Assembly: GCF_009857435.1 (NCBI RefSeq)
Contig: NZ_WWCK01000004.1
Coordinates: 682,001-746,000, forward strand
DNA from: Duganella rivi
Lineage (GTDB): Bacteria; Pseudomonadota; Gammaproteobacteria; Burkholderiales; Burkholderiaceae_D
Direction of reading: 5' to 3'
Length of the DNA stretch: 64,000 nt
In this document: positions 26,065 to 35,493 of the stretch, piece after piece
Numbering within the stretch: position 1 is the stretch's first letter
How the letters are laid out: each line of letters begins with the position of its first letter
Program-made: the position numbers and the translations under genes
Notes under the pieces: generated by a model
What the model saw: the letters and a program-made list of their open reading frames with translations, nothing else
Told to the model about the DNA's origin: nothing
Databases searched by the model: none

Positions 26065-28539
26065 TCAGGCAGCCGCTGCCGCAGCGGCTTGCGGCGGCAC
26101 GATGGAGCCGGGCACGACCCAGGCATCCAGTTCGCGGATCATGCTGTTCACAAAAGGATCGTTGGCGACGGTTTCCTCGGCGGCGCGCTGGCAGGCCTCG
26201 CGGTAGGCTTGGGCTTCAGCGCTGGCGGTGTACCAGACGGCGCCGAGTTCGCTATCAACGCGCACTGGGCGGCCGAAGCGTTCGGTCAGTGCGGTGGTCA
26301 GTTTTTCGATGTTGCCGGGGGTGCGCCAGGTTTCGATCGGCACGCGCAGCGTGAACACGGCGGCGTTGCCTTCGAAGTAGCACTTCACCATTTCGGCTTG
26401 CATCGCCAGTTGCTGCGCCGTGCCGCGCAGTGGCAGCGCGGCGGCCACTGCTGGCCAGTTGCCGTCCCAGTTCAGTTCTGGCACTGGCGTGATGACGTAG
26501 GCATACGGTGCTTTCGCTGGCGCAGGCGCGGCGCGCGCCGGCATGGCGATGGCGTGCGGGTCGTTCGGATTCGCGGCCGGCGCGCTTGGCGCGGCGGCGG
26601 CTTCCGGCGCGTACGGGTGGCCTGAGCCTTGTGCCGGCATGGCGGAGTCGTCGGAGAATTCGGTGACCCATGGTGGCAGGTCGTCGTCTTCGGCGACTGG
26701 CGGCTTGGCTTTTGCTTGCGGGGCTGGCGCCACGTACTGCGGAGCGGCTGCTGGCGGCGCGGCGCGAACCGGCGCTTCCAGCACAGCAGCACCACCGTCA
26801 GCGGCTGGCGGCATGTCTTCCCACGGCGCTGGACGTGAAGGCGCGGCAGCCATCTGCGGGCTCGGCGCAGCGGCTTGAGGCGCGGCGGGTGGCGTAACGG
26901 CAACTGGCGCTTGTGGCGCGGCTACTGGTGCGGGTGCGGCGGCCACACTTGGCGATGCCGACGACGCGGCATCGGTCGATGGCGCGGCGGCTGGTGCGGC
27001 ACTAGGTGCAGCCGGACGCGCACCGCCCGGACGGGACGCGGCACGAGCCGCTTCCAGCGCGGCATTAATCGCGGCACGTGCGGCGCTGACCGGCGCTGCT
27101 GGTGCTGCGGGCGCTGGTGCGACGGCCGGAGCTGGCGCGGCGGCCTGCGTTGGCGCTGCTGGCGCGGCATTCGTTGGCTGCGCAGCTTGCGGCTGGCTGG
27201 CCGCTGCACTGGCGGCGGCCATCGCAGCCGCTGCTGGCGACATCGGCGCAGGTGCGGCGGCTTCGCGCGCCATCGCGGCAGCGCCGGCGATGACGGATGG
27301 CGGCACCACGCTGGCGTGATTCGCTTGCACATTGGCGGCCGCGCGGGCCGGTGGTGCGCCGGCGGCGGCACGGGCCGACGCCATCGCCGCCTGGCGCGAT
27401 ACTGCCGGTGCTGCTGGTGCTTGTCCTTCCGCCCCGCCTACGCCGGGGCGAAAGGCCAACATCCGTAACAAGGTCATCGAGAAACCGGCATATTCATCCG
27501 GCGCCAAGCCCAGTTCATTGCGGCCATGCACAGCGATCTGGTAATACAGCTGCACCTCTTCCGCGTCAAACGCGGCCGCGAGGCGCACGATATCCGCGTA
27601 CTCAGGCAAATCTTCCGGCAAGGCCGAAGGCACCGTCTGCGCCAAGGCAATCCGGTGCAACAAGGTGCCCAAATCCTGCAAAGCGCCGTTGTACGACAGG
27701 CTGCGCGTGGCCATCTCGTCAGCCACGGCCAACAGATCAGCACCGTCCTGCGCCGCCAGCGCATCGAGCAAGCGAATCAAGTACGACTGATCCAGCGCAC
27801 CAAGCATGCCCTGCACCGCATCCAAGGTCACCGCACCGGCAGCGTAAGCAATCGCCTGGTCGGTCAGTGACAAGGCATCGCGCATCGAACCGTGCGCGCC
27901 GGTTGCCAGCAAGCGCAAAGCCGGCTGCTCAAAGGTGATGCCTTCCTGACCCAGAATATTTTCAAGGTGGCCGATGATGTGGCCCGGCGGCATCTGCTTC
28001 AAATTGAACTGCAAGCAGCGTGACAGCACGGTCACAGGAATCTTCTGCGGATCCGTGGTCGCCAGAATAAACTTGACGTGCTCCGGCGGTTCCTCCAGCG
28101 TCTTCAGCATCGAGTTGAAGGCGTGGTTGGTCAGCATGTGCACCTCGTCGATCATATAGACCTTGAAGCGTGCATTGGTCGGCGCGTACACCGCCTGCTC
28201 CAGCAACTGCGCCATCTCATCAACGCCGCGATTCGACGCCGCATCCATCTCGATGTAATCAACAAAGCGGCCCGCATCAATCGCGGTGCACGCCTCGCAC
28301 ACGCCGCACGGCGTGGCGGTGATGCCGCCCGCGCCATCCGGCCCGACGCAATTGAGCGACTTGGCGAGAATCCGCGACAAGGTGGTCTTGCCGACCCCGC
28401 GCGTTCCGGTGAACAGATAGGCGTGGTGCAGCCGGCCGCTATGCAAAGCATGCGTCAATGCGCGAACCACGTGCTCCTGACCGACGAGCGTTTCGAAGTT
28501 GCGAGGGCGGTATTTACGGGCGAGGACTTGATAGGACAT
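26065..28539 (-). CDS. dnaX: DNA polymerase III subunits tau/gamma
   Basis: 824 residues. ATPase domain with Walker A GTRGVGKT (46-53), zinc-site cysteines (CGVCEACTAI), DEVHML Walker B and SRC sensor motifs. Domain III follows to about 370. Then about 300 residues of Ala/Pro-rich linker, much longer than in E. coli, before a C-terminal region (from about 690) resembling domain V that binds the polymerase alpha subunit. It is the clamp-loader motor and polymerase organiser. I see no clear A-rich slippery site for making gamma by frameshift. A REP-like palindrome lies inside the linker coding region. Confidence 0.97.
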   Translation of the reverse strand: MSYQVLARKYRPRNFETLVGQEHVVRALTHALHSGRLHHAYLFTGTRGVGKTTLSRILAKSLNCVGPDGAGGITATPCGVCEACTAIDAGRFVDYIEMDAASNRGVDEMAQLLEQAVYAPTNARFKVYMIDEVHMLTNHAFNSMLKTLEEPPEHVKFILATTDPQKIPVTVLSRCLQFNLKQMPPGHIIGHLENILGQEGITFEQPALRLLATGAHGSMRDALSLTDQAIAYAAGAVTLDAVQGMLGALDQSYLIRLLDALAAQDGADLLAVADEMATRSLSYNGALQDLGTLLHRIALAQTVPSALPEDLPEYADIVRLAAAFDAEEVQLYYQIAVHGRNELGLAPDEYAGFSMTLLRMLAFRPGVGGAEGQAPAAPAVSRQAAMASARAAAGAPPARAAANVQANHASVVPPSVIAGAAAMAREAAAPAPMSPAAAAMAAASAAASQPQAAQPTNAAPAAPTQAAAPAPAVAPAPAAPAAPVSAARAAINAALEAARAASRPGGARPAAPSAAPAAAPSTDAASSASPSVAAAPAPVAAPQAPVAVTPPAAPQAAAPSPQMAAAPSRPAPWEDMPPAADGGAAVLEAPVRAAPPAAAPQYVAPAPQAKAKPPVAEDDDLPPWVTEFSDDSAMPAQGSGHPYAPEAAAAPSAPAANPNDPHAIAMPARAAPAPAKAPYAYVITPVPELNWDGNWPAVAAALPLRGTAQQLAMQAEMVKCYFEGNAAVFTLRVPIETWRTPGNIEKLTTALTERFGRPVRVDSELGAVWYTASAEAQAYREACQRAAEETVANDPFVNSMIRELDAWVVPGSIVPPQAAAAAAA
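27430..27450. repeat. REP-like palindrome inside dnaX
   Basis: CGCCCCG, a seven-base loop (CCTACGC) and CGGGGCG. The sequence with its flanks (CCGCCCCGCCTACGCCGG) is typical of intergenic REP elements of GC-rich proteobacteria. Here it is translated in frame, giving FRPGVGGAEG just after dnaX domain III. Confidence 0.6.
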
Positions 28540-28644
28540 GCTGGGATTTTACCGTATCGCGGGTGCCAAAGCGGCAATTGTAACAAGTCGAGACTAGATT
28601 AGGTAAGTCTGCGATTTCGCCCTACAATTTGTTTTTCTTTTAAC

Positions 28645-29307
28645 ATGCCAAAAATGAAAAAACTTGCCCTGACTCCCCTGCTGTTGCTGTCCCTCGCCGC
28701 CCACGCAGATGAACGCGAATGGGTGCCCTACAAAAAACTGGTGGAAGACCTGCGTCTCGACAAGTTCTACGCCCTGCCAGCTGCCGAGCGCGACAAGGTC
28801 AATCTTTACCTGACCGTCAAACCGAAGAACAAGAATTACAAGCCGTCCGATGTGGTGCTGACCGTGGTGCATGGCAGCGAGCGCCAGCCGCTGCCGGCGC
28901 TCTCGCCCGACTTCCGCATGACGCTGGTGCCGAATCCCAAATGGATGACCGACGACACCAAAGTAATGACCAGCCTGCCGAAAGAAGAAAAGTCGCAGGT
29001 CGGCTACGACGCCATCACGCCGCTGCCGGACGGCCTGCAATGGAACTATGCCCCGGTGATGAGCAGCGTCGGCCAGATGAATCAAGCCATCAAGAAAATG
29101 GCTGGCGCACTGAGCATGTTCGCGCCCAGCGTCAAGGTGGTGGTATTCAAGTTCAACCACCCGGCCCAGCTAAAGGTCGGCAGCACGGTCTACAGCACCG
29201 ATACCAAGAATCAGATCAAGCTCAAGCCTGAGTCGGCGCTGTTGAAGGAGAATCCGCTGATGGTCGCCTCCGAGCGGCCATTTGAGGCCGAACTGGATTC
29301 GGAATAA
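28645..29307 (+). CDS. exported protein of unknown function
   Basis: 220 residues with a signal peptide (MKKLALTPLLLLSLAAHA) and a soluble periplasmic domain containing WVPYKKLVEDLRLDKFYALP and VKPKNKNYKPSDVVL. I do not recognise the family with confidence. A start at 28654 (three codons on) would give a more typical signal peptide. No clear ribosome site is seen. It is divergent from dnaX and followed by a strong bidirectional terminator that separates it from the SRP RNA. Confidence 0.8.
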   Translation: MPKMKKLALTPLLLLSLAAHADEREWVPYKKLVEDLRLDKFYALPAAERDKVNLYLTVKPKNKNYKPSDVVLTVVHGSERQPLPALSPDFRMTLVPNPKWMTDDTKVMTSLPKEEKSQVGYDAITPLPDGLQWNYAPVMSSVGQMNQAIKKMAGALSMFAPSVKVVVFKFNHPAQLKVGSTVYSTDTKNQIKLKPESALLKENPLMVASERPFEAELDSE

Positions 29308-29333
29308 AAAAAGCCGCCCGAGGGCGGCTTTTT
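29306..29333. terminator. bidirectional terminator between exported protein gene and SRP RNA
   Basis: GCCGCCC, a two-base gap and GGGCGGC, flanked by A-run and T-run on either side, so it can end transcription from 28645-29307 (plus) and from the SRP RNA gene (minus). Confidence 0.92.
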
Positions 29334-29342
29334 CATGAATAA

Positions 29343-29442
29343 GGAGGCGAGCCTGATCTGCGGCACTTATGGTGAACGGCTGTGGCTGCTTCGTTCCCGA
29401 CCTGACCAGGTTGACCATGCCACAATGCGCAGGGGCCCGCCA
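29343..29442 (-). ncRNA. ffs: small SRP RNA (4.5S)
   Basis: The minus strand carries the conserved apical domain CCTGGTCAGGTCGGGAACG followed by AAGCAGCC, nearly identical to the 4.5S RNA core that binds Ffh. The ends GGCGGGCC and GGCTCGCC pair to close the hairpin, giving about 100 bases. It is the RNA of the signal recognition particle that targets membrane proteins co-translationally. Exact ends are approximate. Confidence 0.94.
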
Positions 29443-29456
29443 GACATCATTATACC

Positions 29457-30941
29457 TTACAGCCCCAACTCCTGCCAAATCTGATCCACCCGTGTTTTCA
29501 CCTCGGGCGACATGGTAATCACCGTGCCCCATTCGCGCGTGGTTTCGCCCGGCCACTTGTTGGTGGCGTCGATGCCCATCTTGCTGCCCAGGCCGCTCAC
29601 CGGCGAGGCGAAGTCCAGGTAATCGATCGGCGTGTTATCGACCAGCGTGGTGTCGCGGGTCGGATCGACGCGGGTGGTAATGGCCCAGATCACCTCATTC
29701 CAGTCGCGGATGTTCACGTCCTCGTCCACCACCACGATGAACTTGGTGTACATGAACTGGCGCAGGAAGCTCCACACGCCGAACATCACGCGCTTGGCGT
29801 GGCCGGCGTACTGCTTCTTAATCTGCACCACCGCCATGCGATAGCTGCACCCTTCGGCCGGCAAGTGGAAATCGGTGATCTCGCTGAACTGCTTTTGCAG
29901 CAGCGGCACGAACACCTCGTTCAGCGCCAGGCCCAGCACGGCCGGCTCATCCGGCGGTTTGCCGGTGTAGGTCGAGTGGTAAATCGGGTCGCGGCGCATG
30001 GTGATGCGGTCGATGGTGAACACCGGGAACCAGTCCTGCTCATTATAGTAACCAGTGTGGTCGCCATACGGCCCTTCCAGCGCATGCTCGTAGCCGGACG
30101 GATGGTTTTCATCCGGGTAGATATGGCCTTCCAGCACAATCTCCGCCGAAGCCGGCACGCGCAGTTCGCTGCCGATGGCCTTGACCAGCTCGGTGCGGCT
30201 GCCGCGCAGCAGGCCGGCGAACTGATATTCCGACAAGGAATCCGGCACCGGCGTCACTGCACCTAATATAGTAGCGGGATCCGCGCCCAAAGCGACACAG
30301 ACAGGATAAGGCTTCCCTTTGCTTTGGATGGCGTGCTCGCGGAAGTCGAGCGCGCCGCCGCGATGCGCGAGCCAGCGCATGATGACCTTGTTCGGGCCCA
30401 GCACCTGCTGGCGGTAGATGCCGAGATTTTGCCGCTTCTTATTAGGGCCCTTGGTAATCACAAGGCCCCAGGTAATTAAAGGCGCCACGTCGCCCGGCCA
30501 GCAATGCTGGATCGGCAATTTCGACAAATCGACATCGGCGCCTTCCCACACGATTTCCTGGCACGGCGCGCCGCGCAATTCTTTCGGCGCCATGTCCCAC
30601 ACGGCTTTGACCAGCGAGCCGAGGCCCATCAAGTCCTTGAAGTCCTTTGGCGGCTCCGGTTCTTTCAAGCGCGACAGCACGTGGCCGATCTTGCGCAGCT
30701 CGCTCACATCGCTCGCGCCCATGCCCAGCGCCACGCGGCGCGGCGTGCCGAACAAATTGGCCAGCACCGGCATGCTGTGACCGGTCGGTTTTTGGAACAG
30801 CAAGGCCGGCCCGCCGGCGCGCAAGGTACGGTCGCACACCTCCGTCATCTCTAAATGCGGCGAAACAGGGCTTAAAATGGGCTTAAGTTCTCCCATTCCT
30901 TGCAGTTGGGAAATAAAATCTCGTAGATCGGAATATTTCAT
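29457..30941 (-). CDS. ubiD: UbiD, 3-octaprenyl-4-hydroxybenzoate decarboxylase
   Basis: 494 residues, the standard length. Family features: [67 protein letters not shown] and a conserved [22 protein letters not shown] region ([17 protein letters not shown]). It uses prenylated FMN made by UbiX to decarboxylate a ubiquinone precursor. Start at 30941. The SRP RNA gene lies just downstream on the same strand. No ubiX in this window. Confidence 0.97.
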   Translation of the reverse strand: MKYSDLRDFISQLQGMGELKPILSPVSPHLEMTEVCDRTLRAGGPALLFQKPTGHSMPVLANLFGTPRRVALGMGASDVSELRKIGHVLSRLKEPEPPKDFKDLMGLGSLVKAVWDMAPKELRGAPCQEIVWEGADVDLSKLPIQHCWPGDVAPLITWGLVITKGPNKKRQNLGIYRQQVLGPNKVIMRWLAHRGGALDFREHAIQSKGKPYPVCVALGADPATILGAVTPVPDSLSEYQFAGLLRGSRTELVKAIGSELRVPASAEIVLEGHIYPDENHPSGYEHALEGPYGDHTGYYNEQDWFPVFTIDRITMRRDPIYHSTYTGKPPDEPAVLGLALNEVFVPLLQKQFSEITDFHLPAEGCSYRMAVVQIKKQYAGHAKRVMFGVWSFLRQFMYTKFIVVVDEDVNIRDWNEVIWAITTRVDPTRDTTLVDNTPIDYLDFASPVSGLGSKMGIDATNKWPGETTREWGTVITMSPEVKTRVDQIWQELGL

Positions 30942-31075
30942 CGGTTTTTTAATATTTTCTTACATTAAAGCGCACTGTTTAAAAATACAGGTCAAGTGAT
31001 TGATTTTATTGGTTTTCCATCGCTAGCAAGGCAAAATTCTAGATTTAAAAGTTATAAAGACGCTTCGCGTTAGTA

Positions 31076-31104
31076 TTGACTTGATATAAAACGCCTTCTA
31101 CAAT
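31076..31104 (+). promoter_or_regulatory. sigma-70 promoter of the lytic transglycosylase
   Basis: TTGACT, 17 bases, then TACAAT: near-consensus with ideal spacing. Transcription would start near 31111, leaving a leader of about 290 bases before the ATG at 31405. Confidence 0.75.
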
Positions 31105-31110
31105 CCACCC

Positions 31111-31404
31111 TACTTGATGAGAGCTGGCTGTTTTGGTTGCTCATACATTCACGGAGTCGGGGCTCCACATGACATTTTAAGGAGTGTTTTCAAAAGGCGT
31201 CTGCCTTATCCCCCGGTTGTAGTTGTATTGCATTCTGGTTGACTTCCATTGAAGAGATCAGCAACAAGCAAGCAATGATGGCGTTCTCGTGTGCTTCCTA
31301 CAGCGACGACGAACGAGATATTTCTGATGCACGGCATTAGCACCTGTTTAGCTGCGTTTGACGCTGGCGGGGGATCGCTTTTACGGACATTTCAGGGGAA
31401 CTCT
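31111..31404 (+). promoter_or_regulatory. long 5' leader of the lytic transglycosylase gene, function unknown
   Basis: About 290 untranslated bases between the promoter and ATG 31405, at the end of a 463-base gap after the ubiD start. It has several small inverted repeats (for example GGAG...CTCC near 31155-31168) but no riboswitch class I recognise. An in-frame upstream extension from 31291 has no ribosome site. It may hold a cis-regulatory RNA. The part before the promoter (30942-31075) is AT-rich and otherwise featureless to me. Confidence 0.4.
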
Positions 31405-32301
31405 ATGATTAATCGCATCACCGGTGCAACTACGTTTGCCCGTACCATGGCTCGCCAGCCAGCCGCGTGGTTCTCCACGTCGCGCATTTCGGCAAAGGGC
31501 GTGTTGACCACCGCCCAGCACACCCTGACCATTGTGGGTGTGACCGCTTTAGTAGTAATGGCAGTACTGTTTGTCCGTCCTGACCTGGCCAAGGCCCTCA
31601 GCGACAGTTTGAACCGCACGCAGGAAGTTGAAGCCCTCGTCGTCACCGCGCCTCCGCTGGATGCGCTGATGGAAGCGCCAGCAACCGCATCGGCAGCCAA
31701 TGCCAGTGCCCCGCTGACCGCTGAGGAAAAAGCCCTGCTGGGCACTGAAAAACAGCAGAAATGGGTCACCAACTGGCTGTCCAAGCGTTACCGCGTAGCG
31801 GGCGACGCCGCCAACATGCTGGTCTCGACCGCTTACCTGACGGCACGCGAGATCAAGCTCGATCCGCTGCTGATCCTGGCAGTGATGTCGATTGAATCCG
31901 GCCTGAATCCGTTCGCGGAAAGCCCTATGGGCGCGCAAGGCCTGATGCAAGTGATGTCCAAGGTGCACCATGAGAAGTTCCAGGACATGGGCGGCCTGCA
32001 AGCTGCCTTGAATCCAGTTGCCAACATCCGCGTTGGTTCGCTGATCCTGAAGGATTACGTGACCCGTGGCGGTTCGGTGGAAGCTGGCCTGAAGAGCTAC
32101 GTCGGCGCCGCCGCGTTTGAAACCGATGATGGTTACGGTTCGCGCGTTCTGGCCGAGTACAACCGCCTCAAGCAAGTTTCGGCTGGCAAGAAAGTGCCAA
32201 CCATCACTCCGGTGATGACTGCATCGACCAGCAAGCCAGCAGCAGCCCCGGTCGCTGCTGCTGAGAAGTCGGTTAGTGGCACGCAGATCGCTGGCCTGTA
32301 A
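31405..32301 (+). CDS. membrane-anchored lytic transglycosylase (SLT domain)
   Basis: 298 residues from the ATG at 31405, preceded by AGGGGA. One membrane segment (about 40-60) anchors a periplasmic SLT domain with catalytic Glu in SIESGLNPFAESPMGAQG, then LMQVM and a final YVGAAA-type motif (KSYVGAAAFETDDGYGSRVL) in place of the usual AYNAGP. It cleaves peptidoglycan glycan strands with 1,6-anhydro ring formation. Short Ala/Pro-rich tail. It stands alone behind its own promoter with a long leader, and ends at a terminator. Confidence 0.92.
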   Translation: MINRITGATTFARTMARQPAAWFSTSRISAKGVLTTAQHTLTIVGVTALVVMAVLFVRPDLAKALSDSLNRTQEVEALVVTAPPLDALMEAPATASAANASAPLTAEEKALLGTEKQQKWVTNWLSKRYRVAGDAANMLVSTAYLTAREIKLDPLLILAVMSIESGLNPFAESPMGAQGLMQVMSKVHHEKFQDMGGLQAALNPVANIRVGSLILKDYVTRGGSVEAGLKSYVGAAAFETDDGYGSRVLAEYNRLKQVSAGKKVPTITPVMTASTSKPAAAPVAAAEKSVSGTQIAGL

Positions 32302-32322
32302 GCGCATCCTGCTCTAGCGAGA

Positions 32323-32350
32323 AGCCACCGTTGGTCGGGTGGCTTTTTTT
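32323..32350 (+). terminator. terminator of the lytic transglycosylase gene
   Basis: AGCCACC, an eight-base loop and GGTGGCT followed by seven T, 20 bases past the stop. Confidence 0.9.
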
Positions 32351-32356
32351 ACGTCC

Positions 32357-33055
32357 CTACTTAGGGCATTGCCGTACGCTGACGCGGCCGGTGTCGCTGA
32401 ACGGATCGCGGCCGCCGCTGAAGTTGTTCGATGCCTTGTAATAGCACACCACCGTGCCGTCTGACATACGCCACTTGGTCACGCGGCTGCCATCCGTCGC
32501 AGTAAACTCCCCTATCGCACCGCTGCTGCGGTCTATATAAGCCTTGCCGATGGCGGTCGCCAGCGCGGTTTCATCGTTGACGTATTTGCGGTCGCGCTGT
32601 GTCCACGCATCTTCCTTGCGGGCTTTTTGATCGGCGGCCAGCGCGCCCTTGAGCGCACGCTGCTTGAGGTCGTCCTGCGGCTTGGCCGGCACGGCGAACG
32701 GATCGGGCGGCAATGTGATCGGCTGGGCCTCGGCCACCGCAGCCGGGGACGGCGCCGTTATCGCTTGCGGCTCAACCGGCGGCCGGGGCGACGCGGCTAC
32801 GGCCTCCGGCGGCTGCGCGGCAGGCGCGCGCAGTTTCGGCTCGGCCGTGCGCGGCTGCGGCCGGGGCGGCTGAGGCGGCTCAGGCCGCTTTAGCGGCTTA
32901 AACGGCGTCAGAATGTAGGTGATGGGGGTATGCGGCGTCATGGAGGCCGCCAGCGGCCGCTCAGGCGCTTTCCAGCCCATGAAGGCCAGCAGGTGGGCTC
33001 CGGCGATCAGCGCCAGCCAGCCGCGCCGGCGCCAGCTTGGAGTGTGCAGTTCGAT
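32357..33055 (-). CDS. inner-membrane-anchored Pro-rich protein, probable ATC start
   Basis: 232 residues if translation starts at ATC 33055, seven bases after GGAG. The first in-frame ATG (32980) would cut off a strong N-terminal anchor (PSWRRRGWLALIAGAHLLAF), so the upstream start is preferred. The frame is open up to a TAA just before the ribosome site. A Pro/Ala-rich linker (TonB-like, about 40-110) leads to a C-terminal domain with one CYYKASNNFSGGRDPF motif and a final Cys. Function unknown; it resembles periplasm-spanning energy-transduction or envelope proteins only in layout. Confidence 0.65.
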   Translation of the reverse strand: MELHTPSWRRRGWLALIAGAHLLAFMGWKAPERPLAASMTPHTPITYILTPFKPLKRPEPPQPPRPQPRTAEPKLRAPAAQPPEAVAASPRPPVEPQAITAPSPAAVAEAQPITLPPDPFAVPAKPQDDLKQRALKGALAADQKARKEDAWTQRDRKYVNDETALATAIGKAYIDRSSGAIGEFTATDGSRVTKWRMSDGTVVCYYKASNNFSGGRDPFSDTGRVSVRQCPK

Positions 33056-33125
33056 GATACCGCTCCAGAATTACCTAAAAAGCAATTCTCACCAGCCCTA
33101 CTCCAGCCGTCAAGCCGCCCATAAA

Positions 33126-33158
33126 AAAAGCCACCGCACGCTACCGTGGGTGGCTTTT
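33126..33158 (-). terminator. terminator of the ribBA-ribH-nusB operon
   Basis: On the minus strand AAAAGCCACC(C)ACG pairs with CG(T)GCGGTGGCTTTT with one bulge, followed by a T-run. It lies 20 bases after the nusB stop. Confidence 0.85.
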
Positions 33159-33177
33159 AACGATACCGCAGAAACGC

Positions 33178-33648
33178 TTAGCGCTTCTTGTCGGCAGCAA
33201 CTTCGTCAGGGCGCAGCTGGGCGGCCAGCTTGTCCAGCACGCCGTTGACGTACTTGTGACCGTCAATACCGCCGAACGACTTGGTCAGTTCCACAGCCTC
33301 GTTGATGACAACGCGGTATGGAATTTCCAGATTGTTCTTCAGTTCGTACGTACCGATCAGCAGCACAGCGTGCTCGATCGGCGACAGCTCGGAAATGCCA
33401 CGATCCACCAGCGGCGCGAAGATCTCGCGCAATTCCACCGACGAACCGATGGCGCCGTTCAGCAGCACGGTGAAGTGCTCGGCATCGGCCTTGTCGAAGC
33501 CGTGCGCGCCGCGGATGTGGTTGACCACCGTGGAGGCGGATTCGTTATTCAGCAGCCACTGGTACAACCCTTGCAGCGCGAACTCGCGCGCGCGGTGACG
33601 CGGCGTGCGGTTCTTGCTGGGGTTAGCGTGCAAAGTCTTCTCAGTCAT
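33178..33648 (-). CDS. nusB: transcription antitermination factor NusB
   Basis: 156 residues. NusB features: [51 protein letters not shown] and [15 protein letters not shown]. With NusE it binds boxA RNA in rRNA antitermination. Third gene of ribBA-ribH-nusB, 24 bases after ribH; the pairing with riboflavin genes is common in proteobacteria. Confidence 0.98.
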   Translation of the reverse strand: MTEKTLHANPSKNRTPRHRAREFALQGLYQWLLNNESASTVVNHIRGAHGFDKADAEHFTVLLNGAIGSSVELREIFAPLVDRGISELSPIEHAVLLIGTYELKNNLEIPYRVVINEAVELTKSFGGIDGHKYVNGVLDKLAAQLRPDEVAADKKR

Positions 33649-33672
33649 TTTTTACCTTCGTGTGTTTGATTC

Positions 33673-34161
33673 TTATTCGTCGTCGCCGTGATCCTGGCTC
33701 AGCTCTTCCAGAGCGATGGTCAGGTTGGCCATTTCCACTGCCACGCGGGCGGCGTCGGCGCCTTTGACGGCCATGCGCACTTCGGCTTGTTCGTCGTTCT
33801 CGGTGGTCAGGATCGCGTTGGCGATAGGAATACCATAATCGAGGCCGATACGGGTGATGCCGGCGCCCGATTCGTTCGACACCAGCTCGAAGTGGTAGGT
33901 CTCGCCGCGGATGATGGCGCCCAGCGCGATCAGCGCGTCGAACTGCTGCGACTCAGCCATCTTTTGCAGCACCAGCGGTACTTCCAGCGCGCCCGGCACG
34001 GTCACGTGCAGGATATCTTCATCCGCTACGCCCAGGTGCTTGAGCTCAGCCAGGCAAGCCGACAGCAGGCCGTGGCAGATATCTTCGTTAAAACGGGCTT
34101 GTACCACGCCGATGCGCAGGTCTTCGCCGTTCAGGTTGGTTTCGTAGCTTCCTACGGTCAT
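33673..34161 (-). CDS. ribH: 6,7-dimethyl-8-ribityllumazine synthase
   Basis: 162 residues with lumazine synthase motifs: [55 protein letters not shown] (H at the catalytic position), [17 protein letters not shown]. It condenses the DHBP product of RibBA with the pyrimidine made through RibD. 25 bases after ribBA. Confidence 0.98.
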   Translation of the reverse strand: MTVGSYETNLNGEDLRIGVVQARFNEDICHGLLSACLAELKHLGVADEDILHVTVPGALEVPLVLQKMAESQQFDALIALGAIIRGETYHFELVSNESGAGITRIGLDYGIPIANAILTTENDEQAEVRMAVKGADAARVAVEMANLTIALEELSQDHGDDE

Positions 34162-34186
34162 GATGGCCTCTTGTATGTTGGTTGAA

Positions 34187-35299
34187 TTAGTTAGGTTTGG
34201 CGACGTAGCCGGTCACTTCCAGATTGAAGCCGGTCATCGACGGCATCTTGCGCGGGCTGGCGAGCAGCTGCATTTTGCAGACACCGACTTCGCGCAGGAT
34301 TTGCGCGCCGATACCGTAGCTGCGCAGATCCATGCTGGCCGCGCGGCCTTTCGGCTTGGTGTCTTCCGGCTTGCACAGGGCTTCGAACTGGTTGAAGAAC
34401 TGCTCGGCGGTTTCTTCGCAATTGAGCAGCACGATCACGCCGCTGTCAGCCGCCTTGATGGCCGCCATCGAGGACGACAGATTCCACGAGTGGGTAGTCG
34501 CTTCCGATTCCAGGATGTCGAGGATGGACACCGGCTGGTGCACGCGCACCAGGGTTTCCTTGCCCTTCTGGATTTCGCCGTGCACCAGCGCCAGGTGCGC
34601 CGAGCCGCTAGGCTTGTCGCGGTAAGCCAGCATGCGGAAGTCGCCATGGGCGGTCTTCAGCGTGCGCTCGCCCACTTTTTCGACCAGCGATTCGTTGCGG
34701 CTGCGGTAGTGGATCAGGTCGGCAATGGTGCCGATTTTCAGATTGTGTTCTTTGGCGAATTCCAGCAGATCCGGCAGACGCGCCATGGTGCCGTCGTCCT
34801 TCATGATCTCGCAGATCACCGAGGCTGGCGTCAGGCCGGCCATGGCGGTCAGGTCGCAACCGGCTTCGGTATGGCCTGCGCGCATCAGCACGCCGCCCTT
34901 TTGCGCTTTCAGCGGGAAGATGTGGCCCGGCTGCACGATGTCCGCTGGCTTGGCATCCTTGGCGACAGCGACTTCGATGGTCTTGGCACGGTCAGCGGCC
35001 GAGATGCCGGTGGTCACGCCTTCCGCCGCTTCAATCGACACGGTGAAGTTGGTGCCGTAGGCGGTGCCGTTCTTGGACGACATCATCGACAGTTCGAGCT
35101 GGTTGCAGCGCTCTTCGGTCAAGGTCAGGCAGACCAGGCCGCGCGCGTACTTGACCATAAAGTTGATGGCTTCCGGCGTGACGAAGTCCGCCGCGAGCAC
35201 CAGATCACCTTCGTTTTCCCGGTCTTCTTCATCGACCAGGATCACCATGCGGCCAGCGCGCAATTCGGCGACGATTTCTTCGGTGCTGGAAATTGACAT
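34187..35299 (-). CDS. ribBA: bifunctional DHBP synthase / GTP cyclohydrolase II-like protein
   Basis: 370 residues. The N-terminal half is DHBP synthase with the [12 protein letters not shown] acidic loop (24-35) and [12 protein letters not shown]. The C-terminal half is RibA-like, but I do not see the C-x10-CxC zinc triad of true GTP cyclohydrolase II, so this half may be inactive, as in many betaproteobacterial RibBA proteins. It gives 3,4-dihydroxy-2-butanone 4-phosphate. No FMN riboswitch is visible in its upstream 190 bases. Confidence 0.95.
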   Translation of the reverse strand: MSISSTEEIVAELRAGRMVILVDEEDRENEGDLVLAADFVTPEAINFMVKYARGLVCLTLTEERCNQLELSMMSSKNGTAYGTNFTVSIEAAEGVTTGISAADRAKTIEVAVAKDAKPADIVQPGHIFPLKAQKGGVLMRAGHTEAGCDLTAMAGLTPASVICEIMKDDGTMARLPDLLEFAKEHNLKIGTIADLIHYRSRNESLVEKVGERTLKTAHGDFRMLAYRDKPSGSAHLALVHGEIQKGKETLVRVHQPVSILDILESEATTHSWNLSSSMAAIKAADSGVIVLLNCEETAEQFFNQFEALCKPEDTKPKGRAASMDLRSYGIGAQILREVGVCKMQLLASPRKMPSMTGFNLEVTGYVAKPN

Positions 35300-35438
35300 T
35301 TTTAATCCTTCAAGGCTGAGCGAGAGTATTTCATTAACCCGCTATTTTAAAGGATTTACGCCTTCCCTACCGCAAAACCCCGCTTTTTTCGACAAGTCGC
35401 ATGGTATTCCTGCCAACATTGCGCGGAGAGGTTGGTTC

Positions 35439-35477
35439 AAAACGCGCGCAGCAAGGAGCTGCAACGAAGCTGCGCGC
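35439..35477 (-). terminator. hairpin after the secreted-protein gene
   Basis: GCGCGCAGC (35444-35452) and GCTGCGCGC (35469-35477) form a perfect 9-bp stem, flanked on the minus strand by a short T-run (GTTTTG). Weak U-tract, so moderate confidence. It separates 35494-36219 from ribBA. Confidence 0.6.
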
Positions 35478-35493
35478 TTTTTGAAGCGACCTC

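Noticed and set aside
26065..28539. Programmed frameshift in dnaX
   Set aside because: I found no A-rich slippery heptamer with a following hairpin at the domain III end.
31117..31242. 41-codon frame in the transglycosylase leader
   Set aside because: It begins about six bases after the predicted transcription start and has no ribosome site; kept only as a remark on the leader.
35300..35493. FMN riboswitch upstream of ribBA
   Set aside because: The conserved FMN-aptamer segments (AGGGC/GGGGCGAAA-type) are not present.
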